From Anaerolineales bacterium (GTDB taxonomy: Bacteria > Chloroflexota > Anaerolineae > 4572-78 > J111): DNA of 5,845 nucleotides. Positions 1 to 5,527 of the stretch are shown in pieces. The position numbers and the translations under genes are program-made. Below the pieces are notes generated by a model. That model was not told where the DNA came from, searched no databases, and saw only the letters and a list, made by a program, of their open reading frames with translations. The DNA is taken from contig JAAUSP010000488.1 in assembly GCA_012032575.1 (NCBI GenBank), positions 1 through 5,845 of the forward strand. The letters are read 5' to 3'. The first letter of the stretch is position 1. Each line of letters opens with the position of its first letter.

Positions 1-344
1 TCCCGTGTTTCAATGGCCCAGGCGTCGTTCTCATCAAAAGAAATAACAACTTCAACCTCGGCAATTTCAAAAAACTCTTCCCGATGCACTTCGGCGGCTT
101 CGGTCAGCGGCACCAGAATAACACCTCGGTCAATCAAAGCCAGAACCAGGGCGCACGCTTTGCGGGTATAATCGCCGCGCAAGGCAACCACCTGTCCAGC
201 CTCGATACCATGTTCATCCAGATGGGTTTGCCACAGGGCTACCAAATCGAGCAAATCACCATAGGTAGACACCTGATCTTCCCGAATCAGGGCGGGTTCG
301 ACTCGCCATTGAGTCATTCGTTCAAACAACCACTCAATTGCCAT
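1..344 (-). CDS. AMP-binding acyl-CoA/acyl-ACP ligase, N-terminal part only
   Basis: The frame runs from ATG at 344 to the left window edge without a stop, giving 114 residues of what is normally a protein of about 450-550. The visible part opens MAIEWLFERMTQW and then shows STYGDLLDLVALWQTHLDEHGIEAGQ, VVALRGDYTRKACALVLALI and RGVILVPLT, the order seen at the N-terminus of adenylate-forming enzymes (ANL superfamily): a helix under a YxxLL motif, then GxxxGxxVAL, then the hydrophobic helix and VPL strand. The signature ATP-binding loops lie outside the window, so activity cannot be judged. The ATG overlaps the stop of the SDR gene by one base and has GGAGG 6 bases upstream. Next to a carrier protein and an SDR, it probably activates a carboxylic acid with ATP and loads it on the carrier (inference). 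Confidence 0.82.
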   Translation of the reverse strand, partial: MAIEWLFERMTQWRVEPALIREDQVSTYGDLLDLVALWQTHLDEHGIEAGQVVALRGDYTRKACALVLALIDRGVILVPLTEAAEVHREEFFEIAEVEVVISFDENDAWAIETR

Positions 345-1045
345 TAAACACCTCCCAGGTAAATTACCTGTCCGGTAATATAGTCACTTTCCGGTTTAAC
401 AAAGAAATCAATCACATTGGCTACATCGGCAAAACTCCCCAAACGCTTAATAGCCAGTTGATTAATGATAAGATCAATCTTGTCTTTGGGTACGTTGCGA
501 ATCAGGTCGGTTTCGATGGGTGTTGGCCCGACCACATTACAGGTAATCCCAAATTCAGCCAGTTCGCGGGCTAACACCTGGCTTAAGGTAAGCACCGCAT
601 TTTTGGAAGCCGCGTAAACAGCCTCACCTTCCAGGCGCAGCGGGACAGCAACCGTACTCAGATTGACAATCCGTCCGTAACGCCGCCGCCGCATGAGTTT
701 AGCCGCCTCCCCGGCACATCAAAAATGTGCCTCGAAAGTTGGTATCCATAACTCGCTCAACCGTAGTTACCGGGGTCAATAGGATATGATTCATCGAGGC
801 GATGCCGGCGTTGTTTATGAGAATATCCAAACGGCCATGCCGCTTGTGAATGGAGGAAAACATGGCCTTGACCTGGCTCTCAGTGGCTACATCCAGACAG
901 TGATGCGTGTAACCGGGTAATTCCCACTCCGGTTTTCCCGGCTGCATCCTTCAACGAGCATGCCTTGGTTGATAAAATGTTGAACCAAGTACTGACCAAT
1001 CCCCTTACGTGTGCCCGTAATCAGAGCTACTGGTGAGTCAGACAT
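344..1045 (-). CDS. Short-chain dehydrogenase/reductase, FabG-like, with two compensating frameshifts
   Basis: The opening MSDSPVALITGTRKGIGQYL carries the TGxxxGIG cofactor-binding motif (residues 10-17) of classical SDRs, and the start is 7 bases after the carrier-protein stop. The frame breaks near residue 37 (about 931-939, one base short) and is restored after residue 112 by one extra base in a C4 run (709-712). The corrected protein is 233 residues, close to the usual 240-250. Motifs span all three pieces: NNAG at 78-81, Asn103, catalytic Ser130 (VNLS), Tyr144 and Lys148 (YAASK), and VVGPTPIETDL near the substrate loop. Such enzymes reduce a 3-oxoacyl group or another carbonyl with NAD(P)H; the neighbours favour an acyl-ACP substrate. 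As written, the first frame stops at 887 after 52 residues, so the gene is inactive unless the indels are sequencing errors. The catalytic residues are all conserved, which argues against old decay. Confidence 0.85.
351..355 (-). promoter_or_regulatory. Strong ribosome binding site of the ligase gene, inside the SDR C-terminus
   Basis: GGAGG lies 6 bases before ATG 344 and encodes part of the terminal Gly-Gly-Val of the SDR. It selects this start over a second ATG 11 codons later and, with the TAATG overlap, indicates translational coupling. Confidence 0.8.
709..712 (-). other. Second frameshift in the SDR gene (one base extra)
   Basis: The coding strand has CGGGGAGG where CGGGAGG would give TFLMCREAAKLMRR, the normal continuation. 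As written the frame ends in GGG and a stop at 699-701. One surplus G in this run restores the original start frame, giving a net change of zero for the gene. Confidence 0.85.
931..939 (-). other. First frameshift in the SDR gene (one base missing)
   Basis: Before this point the protein reads GMLVEGCSR in the start frame. After it, PEWELPGYTHHCLDV continues in another frame, matching the SDR beta-strand pattern. One base appears to be missing within GGGAAAACC on the coding strand; the exact position is ambiguous among the short runs. Confidence 0.8.
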
Positions 1046-1052
1046 AAAAACT

Positions 1053-1373
1053 CTATTCTGCCGCTACCTGGCAAATGTAATCCGCCAGGGTTTGGACCGA
1101 GCGGAACGGACTATTCTTTTGCGACATGGCTCGCTCGTCGGCCAGAACTACAGTAACGTCGTGCTCATCTTCCAGGCGCTGTTCCACTTCAATAATCAGA
1201 TTAACCAGGCCCATCGAGTCAAGCACGGCTTCCCGGCCAATCAGGCGGGTTTCTTCATTCAAAGGGGCAGAATCGGTTGGCGCGGCGGTAACCAGCACTT
1301 CTTCCAGGCTGGTAACAATCATCTGGACAATTTTGGCCCGGTCGAGACCGCTGCCATTCTCGGAACTGTTCAT
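1053..1373 (-). CDS. Acyl carrier protein
   Basis: A 106-residue acidic carrier protein. The motif LDSMGLVNLIIEVEQRL contains Ser53 in DSMG, the expected attachment site for 4'-phosphopantetheine, followed by the helix II pattern of ACPs. A C-terminal helix, VQTLADYI, matches the usual end of the four-helix fold. It is longer than the roughly 80 residues of fatty-acid ACP, with a polar N-terminal extension of about 10 residues and an insert near VVLADERAMSQKNSPFRS before the last helix. The start is supported by AGGAG 8 bases upstream. It sits 11 bases after the GT-C gene and 7 bases before the SDR gene, with an acyl ligase next, which indicates a dedicated carrier for a cluster-specific acyl chain rather than the housekeeping fatty-acid ACP. 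Its loading enzyme is probably the downstream ligase (inference). Confidence 0.9.
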   Translation of the reverse strand: MNSSENGSGLDRAKIVQMIVTSLEEVLVTAAPTDSAPLNEETRLIGREAVLDSMGLVNLIIEVEQRLEDEHDVTVVLADERAMSQKNSPFRSVQTLADYICQVAAE

Positions 1374-1381
1374 AAGTAATA

Positions 1382-1386
1382 CTCCT
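1382..1386 (-). promoter_or_regulatory. Ribosome binding site of the carrier-protein gene, overlapping the upstream stop
   Basis: AGGAG lies 8 bases before the ATG at 1373 and shares bases with the TAG stop (1385-1387) of the GT-C gene, so a ribosome ending the transferase stops on the carrier-protein initiation site. This suggests translational coupling. Confidence 0.8.
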
Positions 1387-2980
1387 ATTGCACGGATAAG
1401 TCTTTGAGAATATACAAGTCATACCCGCCAATACTGGTGACTGGCTGGTATAGACTGGTTATCAAATCGCTGGGATAGAGATTGGCATAGTGGCCAAAGG
1501 GGCCAACCAGCAAGTAGTCAGGGCGCTCGGTTTGCACAAAATTGTACTTTTCCGCGGGCGAGGGTTTGTTGAGCCAGATATGACCCACAGCATCGTTAAG
1601 CAATAATGGGGGCGGAAAGTGATAATTGTGGTTGGTCAGAAAGCCCAGTTCCGGTTCCCAGGTTTCAATCAACGCTTCTTGCGGCACGTGCTGTTCCAGA
1701 TAGGCTGCCATTGCTACCGGGGCGTTAAAATTGGGAACAACCACTTTGTAGATCACTTGCGCCAGGGGCAGGGCAATCATTAACCCTAGCCAGCCCAACA
1801 AGCCGAGACGAAGGGCATACTGCCGTAACTCCGGCTGGTTGCGCCGCAGGGCATACCACAAGCCCGTCCAATCCAGGCGAAAACTCTGGGTCAAATCGCT
1901 AAATAGCTGAGCTACAAACAAACTGGCAAATACCAAACCCGGAAAGGCATATCGTATCCAACTAATCGAGGCCACCACATACCAGACCAGGTTAAAAACA
2001 ATCAGAATAAAGAGGATACCCCACTGCTGTCCTTCTTTGCGGCGAGGAAGAATCAATACCAATCCATACATCAGGGCCGGCAGTAACCAACCAAGATAGA
2101 CATCCAGACTCAACAATTCGCGTATGCCCCGCGCCATCAACTCGGGTGAGAGCACCAGTGCTGCCCCCGAAGTAAACTGGCGGAACATCGCCAGATTTTC
2201 CTGGGCTGTCGCCGGCCCCAAATACAAAATTAAATAGACCTGCCATAAGGCAAAACAGGCAAAGGAAATAATTCCAGGTACAATAAATACACGCTGCGGC
2301 GCTGTGCGATAATAGAAAAGGTTTATCAGCCAGGACAAACCCAGAGTGGGAGCCAGTACCAATAAATATTGATGCTTGGTGACCATGGCCAGCCCTAACA
2401 GCAACCCGACCCCCCCCAGCCGTTTCCAACTGGCCTTTTCCCAGGCAGCAAACCACAGGCTAAAACCGGCCAGCACAAAAAAAAGGCCGGGGACTTCGCC
2501 CAACAGTTGCCGTCCATACTCAATCAGCGAAATACTTTGTGACGTGACCAGTAACGCAGTGGCAACCCATGCCAGACTGTTCCCACCAAGCCCACGCGCC
2601 AGAAGATAAAAACTGGCAACCGCGGCCAACAAAAAAAGAACTATCACCAGCCGGGCTTGCCATAAGCCTATGCCAAAAAGCTGGAACATGGCCGCTACCG
2701 GCAACATTACCGTAGGACCAACACCAATTGTGGGTCCGTAGTGACGAAACCCTTCGCTGCTATAATCAGCATAAACCCCAAAACGTACCAGGGTTTTAGG
2801 CACGTGCAGATGCGAGCCTTCATCAAACCAGGGGGTGGGGTACTCAGTCAGATTATATAGAGCCAAAAAGAGAAGCAGTCCCACCGCAACTATTTTTATC
2901 GCCCACTGCCAAACCACACTATAACGGTGGGCAACACGGGTTGTAGTTGCCTCTGCAACTAATGGACCATGATACTGCAT
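1385..2980 (-). CDS. GT-C family glycosyltransferase (PMT/ArnT-like), polytopic membrane protein
   Basis: A 531-residue membrane protein. After an N-terminal cytoplasmic tail the first helix spans roughly 28-44, and the following loop carries WFDEG with Asp53-Glu54, the acidic motif of GT-C enzymes that use polyprenyl-phosphate sugars. A second family-typical loop, EYGRQLLGEVP (154-164), precedes another helix. Further hydrophobic segments lie near 108-128, 163-180, 190-222, 231-254, 293-311, 321-360 and 393-412, and residues from about 415 to 531 form a soluble C-terminal domain presumably outside the membrane. GT39/GT83-type enzymes (protein mannosyltransferases, ArnT) transfer a sugar from a lipid phosphate to an acceptor on the outer face; donor and acceptor here are unknown. 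The ArnE-like protein upstream fits such a lipid-linked donor. The start has GAGGG 11 bases upstream, somewhat far. Eight-base G and A runs in the gene keep the frame. Confidence 0.85.
   Translation of the reverse strand: MQYHGPLVAEATTTRVAHRYSVVWQWAIKIVAVGLLLFLALYNLTEYPTPWFDEGSHLHVPKTLVRFGVYADYSSEGFRHYGPTIGVGPTVMLPVAAMFQLFGIGLWQARLVIVLFLLAAVASFYLLARGLGGNSLAWVATALLVTSQSISLIEYGRQLLGEVPGLFFVLAGFSLWFAAWEKASWKRLGGVGLLLGLAMVTKHQYLLVLAPTLGLSWLINLFYYRTAPQRVFIVPGIISFACFALWQVYLILYLGPATAQENLAMFRQFTSGAALVLSPELMARGIRELLSLDVYLGWLLPALMYGLVLILPRRKEGQQWGILFILIVFNLVWYVVASISWIRYAFPGLVFASLFVAQLFSDLTQSFRLDWTGLWYALRRNQPELRQYALRLGLLGWLGLMIALPLAQVIYKVVVPNFNAPVAMAAYLEQHVPQEALIETWEPELGFLTNHNYHFPPPLLLNDAVGHIWLNKPSPAEKYNFVQTERPDYLLVGPFGHYANLYPSDLITSLYQPVTSIGGYDLYILKDLSVQ
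2410..2417 (-). repeat. G8 homopolymer inside the GT-C gene
   Basis: Eight consecutive G on the coding strand encode Gly-Gly-Val around residues 189-191 of the transferase. The frame is intact across it. Confidence 0.9.
2477..2484 (-). repeat. T8 homopolymer inside the GT-C gene
   Basis: Eight consecutive T on the coding strand encode Leu-Phe-Phe within a membrane helix (near residue 166-168). The frame is intact across it. Confidence 0.9.
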
Positions 2981-2991
2981 TGAATTATTTA

Positions 2992-2996
2992 CCCTC
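2992..2996 (-). promoter_or_regulatory. Probable ribosome binding site of the GT-C gene
   Basis: GAGGG on the minus strand sits 11 bases before the ATG at 2980, longer than the optimum, so initiation may be moderate. No better site serves another start near the N-terminus. Confidence 0.5.
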
Positions 2997-3032
2997 GACT
3001 GTCTGCAACAAGATTTTTTAGAGTGCTTCAGG

Positions 3033-4391
3033 TCAGCGAGTGGCAGTGGCTTGCTCTCTTACGGGAGTTGGCGAAAAAGAGCGAACCTGGGCGTCTTTGA
3101 GGATGATCTGAGCTGTTTCACTGGCATGCCGGCTAACTGACTCACCATTGGTTAGAGCCGGATAAATTTGGGCTGTGGTAGCAAGATACAAATTCTCGAC
3201 AGGCGTTTTGATTTCAGGGATTAAATGGGTTTCATTTAAACCGTGCAAAGGTTCAACATACCGTTCCCGATGAACCAGAAAGTACCGAACCCAACTTCGA
3301 TCAAACTGAGGGAACATCTTTTCCAGATTTTCCAGCCAGACCTGCTTGATTTCGTCATCAGACATCTGCTGCCATTTGCTGCCAGGCGCGGTATATTTTG
3401 GCAGATAAACCAGATGATGACCACCGCTGTACTGTGGGTCTATATAGGCCGTTGTTTCAATGATGCCGGTAAAGGGGACACGATCATCGGTAATGTTCAA
3501 AGTCCAGTAACCGGTCAGGGGACGGTCCAGCACCAATAGTGGACAAACAATGCCCAGATATTCTGTTTTATCCAGAAAGTCTTTATATTCCTGGTTAGCG
3601 CCGGGAATTAAACGACGGAAAATAGGCGCTTGCATGGTAACTACGACGGTGCTGAATGAGCGAAATTCTGTCCCCAGGCGGATACCCCGCGCCTGTCCCT
3701 GCTCAATCACCACTTCCTGGACCGGCGTCTGTAGATGGATCTTGCCACCGGCAGCTTCAATATGGTCGGCCATTGCTTTGATCATCGTAATATAACCGCC
3801 GATCAAATGGCCGGCTTCTTCTTTCTGGTTGGCCCCGGCGCGGGTGGATTTGGTGCGGACCAACCTGGCCCACATGTAAGTAGCAGGGGTGTTAGCAAAG
3901 GTGCCATCAAATTTGGCTTTGAGTAAGGGCCGCCAGATATTTTCATAGGTATGCTGCCCGCTCAAGCCAATCAGCCATTTATCTACAGGAATGCCTTCCA
4001 GTTTATGCCAGTCTCGAACATATTGAGCATAAAGCACGGTAAGCCCCAGCCGGAAACGGTCAATCCAGCCTAAGGGTGGGAACCGCAAAAATTCCATGAC
4101 TGTATTCATGGAGTAAATCGCGCCCTGATAGAAAAAGCCCATACGGGTTTCGCGGAAGCGAAGTTGGTCGGCTACCCCCAGTTCGGTACAGAGTTTATTG
4201 AGGTGGCTGTCGCTGGACAGGATGGCGTGGTAAAATCGATCTACTGCGGTACCATCTTCCAGATACATTGGGCCGGCCAGCCCACCCAATACCGGGGAGG
4301 CTTCAAAAATCTCAACTTTTTGACCTTGTCGGGAGAGGAGATAGCCCAGGCTAATGCCCATAATCCCCCCGCCAATGATGGCAATACTCAC
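3033..4391 (-). CDS. FAD-dependent oxidoreductase, amine-oxidase/protoporphyrinogen-oxidase-like
   Basis: A 452-residue soluble flavoprotein. It starts at GTG (4389-4391), supported by AGGAG 7 bases upstream. The N-terminal Rossmann motif GGGIMG (residues 7-12) is followed by Glu30 in EIFEAS, the usual acid that binds the adenosine ribose, and by GGLAG at 36-40. Near the C-terminus, LATTAQIYPALTNGESVSRH (about 403-422) is the second FAD-contacting region of the amine-oxidase superfamily. The middle, with DGTAVDRFYHAI and HLIGGYITMIKAMADHIEAA, resembles uncharacterised NAD(P)/FAD-dependent oxidoreductases commonly found in polysaccharide clusters. It lies between the epimerase (35-base gap) and the GT-C transferase (52-base gap), suggesting a job on a sugar or lipid-linked intermediate, but the substrate cannot be read from sequence. 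A desaturase/isomerase-like role (as in UDP-galactopyranose mutase or phytoene desaturase relatives) is possible. Class confidence is high; substrate is unknown. Confidence 0.85.
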   Translation of the reverse strand: MSIAIIGGGIMGISLGYLLSRQGQKVEIFEASPVLGGLAGPMYLEDGTAVDRFYHAILSSDSHLNKLCTELGVADQLRFRETRMGFFYQGAIYSMNTVMEFLRFPPLGWIDRFRLGLTVLYAQYVRDWHKLEGIPVDKWLIGLSGQHTYENIWRPLLKAKFDGTFANTPATYMWARLVRTKSTRAGANQKEEAGHLIGGYITMIKAMADHIEAAGGKIHLQTPVQEVVIEQGQARGIRLGTEFRSFSTVVVTMQAPIFRRLIPGANQEYKDFLDKTEYLGIVCPLLVLDRPLTGYWTLNITDDRVPFTGIIETTAYIDPQYSGGHHLVYLPKYTAPGSKWQQMSDDEIKQVWLENLEKMFPQFDRSWVRYFLVHRERYVEPLHGLNETHLIPEIKTPVENLYLATTAQIYPALTNGESVSRHASETAQIILKDAQVRSFSPTPVREQATATR

Positions 4392-4398
4392 AGTGTTA

Positions 4399-4403
4399 CT
4401 CCT
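4399..4403 (-). promoter_or_regulatory. Ribosome binding site deciding a GTG start
   Basis: AGGAG on the minus strand lies 7 bases before GTG at 4391. Because the start is not ATG, this site is the main evidence for it, together with the glycine-rich FAD motif beginning only seven residues in. Confidence 0.8.
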
Positions 4404-4426
4404 GTTGTTAAATCAAGTTGTTGTAA

Positions 4427-5523
4427 CTATATTCTTCCATCTTTGGCACGAGACGAATCAAAAACCAACGGTTCATCGGTTAAGATTTGGGCAATACGTT
4501 GCCCGGCTGTACCATCGCCAAAGAGAGGAGGTTGTTCGGCCGGTGGTGCAAAATTGGTCCACGAGGCTAAAATCAGTTCTGGTTCCACCCCAACCAACCT
4601 GTTCCAGCCTGCTGCCACGGTTTCGCTCCATTCGGTTTCATCACGAAGGGTCAGACAGGGCCGGCTAAAGAAATAAGCTTCACGCTGCACCCCCCCCGAA
4701 TCAGTGGCAATGAGCCGGGCACTTTCTTCCAGCATCATCATATCAAAATAACCTACCGGCTCAATCAATTTGACATGTGGAGCAAAATCAGTTCCCAACT
4801 GGGCCAGCACCTTACGGGTGCGGGGGTGAACTGGAAAGACAACTGTCTCCGAGACCTGATTCAAAGTGTCTACAATATTTTTCAGCCGGACCGGATCGTC
4901 GGTATTCGCCGCCCGATGCACCGTTACCAAAGCGTAAGAGCTCGGTTTGAGATCGAGTTGAGCCAGAATAGTTGATTTTTTGCGGGCAACAGGCCGGTTC
5001 TGTTGCATCGCATCCAGCATCACATCCCCCACCCAATAGACTGAGTTGGAAATTCCTTCGGCGGCCAACTGCCTTACGGCTGCCTGGCTGACGCAAAAAT
5101 GGCGGTCGGCCAGGCAATCCGAAACCAAACGATTAATTTCTTCCGGCATGCGCCGGTCATAACTCCGTTCGCCAGCTTCAACGTGAACGGTAGGGATTTG
5201 CAGTTTACTGGCGGCCAGAGCGCCGGCCACGGTTGAATTGGTGTCACCGCGGACAATGACAATATCGGGCTTTTCTTTGAGAAAAACTTCTTCCATCCGG
5301 GCCAGAATTTCACCGGTTTGCTGACCGTGCATACCTGAACCGACTTCAAGGTTGTAATCGGGGGCAGGAATGCCCAGGTCATCAAAAAAGTCTGCGACAT
5401 CAAATAATCGTAATGCTGGCCGGTGTGGATCAGGATTTCCTGATGTTTTTCTCGCAGGGCGCGGCTAACCGGAGTTGCCTGAATAAATTCAGGCCGTGCG
5501 CCCACAACAGATACTATTTTCAT
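4427..5523 (-). CDS. wecB: UDP-N-acetylglucosamine 2-epimerase (non-hydrolysing), with internal one-base frameshift
   Basis: This enzyme interconverts UDP-GlcNAc and UDP-ManNAc in the cytoplasm (EC 5.1.3.14), supplying ManNAc-type sugars for surface glycans. The start at 5523 has GGAG 8 bases upstream and gives the classic opening MKIVSVVGARPEFIQ, then HTGQHYDYLMSQTF to residue 46. There the frame breaks in a run of six T (5384-5389). Reading resumes one frame back as DDLGIPAPDYNLE, then HGQQTG. Joined, the protein is about 365 residues, normal for the family. Visible motifs: RGDTNST (Asp94), HVEAGERSYDRRMPEE (Glu116), TVHR (His203), PVHPRTRK, and DSGGVQRE at 275-282, which together match the conserved epimerase active-site regions. 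Without recoding, the first frame ends at 5074 after 149 residues. The break could be a sequencing indel, a true mutation or programmed frameshifting. The family call is firm; the in vivo activity depends on the break. Confidence 0.9.
4690..4697 (-). repeat. G8 homopolymer inside the epimerase gene
   Basis: The coding strand has eight G in a row encoding Ser-Gly-Gly-Val of the conserved DSGGVQRE motif. The frame is intact here. It is a possible slippage hot spot, and an internal control on homopolymer accuracy. Confidence 0.9.
5362..5375 (-). other. Small hairpin 7 bases after the wecB slippery run
   Basis: On the coding strand GGGCA, loop TTCC, TGCCC forms a perfect 5-bp stem with a 4-base loop. 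It starts 7 bases after the T_TTT_TTG heptamer, a spacing used by -1 frameshift stimulators. The stem is short, and such hairpins are frequent by chance. Confidence 0.4.
5384..5389 (-). other. Frameshift site in the UDP-GlcNAc 2-epimerase gene
   Basis: On the coding strand the sequence is CAG ACT TTT TTG ATG. Family-like protein requires Gln-Thr-Phe-Phe-Asp-Asp, which needs one more T or a -1 ribosomal slip. The run reads as the heptamer T_TTT_TTG in the zero frame, with next codons GAT GAC after a -1 shift. The break itself is certain from the protein continuity on either side; its cause is not. Confidence 0.9.
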
Positions 5524-5527
5524 TATC

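Noticed and set aside
1011..1379. Plus-strand open frame of 122 codons opposite the carrier-protein gene
   Set aside because: It is antisense to a well-supported acyl carrier protein with a ribosome binding site and shows no recognisable motif of its own.
1992..2456. Minus-strand open frame of 154 codons inside the GT-C gene
   Set aside because: It is an alternative frame of the transferase, which has clear membrane helices and family motifs through the same bases.
2630..2637. Second T_TTT_TTG slippery heptamer, in the GT-C gene
   Set aside because: The frame continues normally through a membrane helix, so no frameshift is needed. It is useful only as a control showing that the heptamer alone is weak evidence.
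2981..3032. Promoter or terminator in the 52-base gap before the GT-C gene
   Set aside because: A TTGTTG and an AT-rich ATAATT are present, but they match consensus poorly and would place the -10 region almost on the start codon. The A/T run near 3013-3018 has no preceding stem, so no terminator is supported.
4164..4676. Plus-strand open frame of 170 codons
   Set aside because: It runs antisense across the start of the flavoprotein gene and the end of the epimerase gene, both strongly supported, and looks low in protein-like character.
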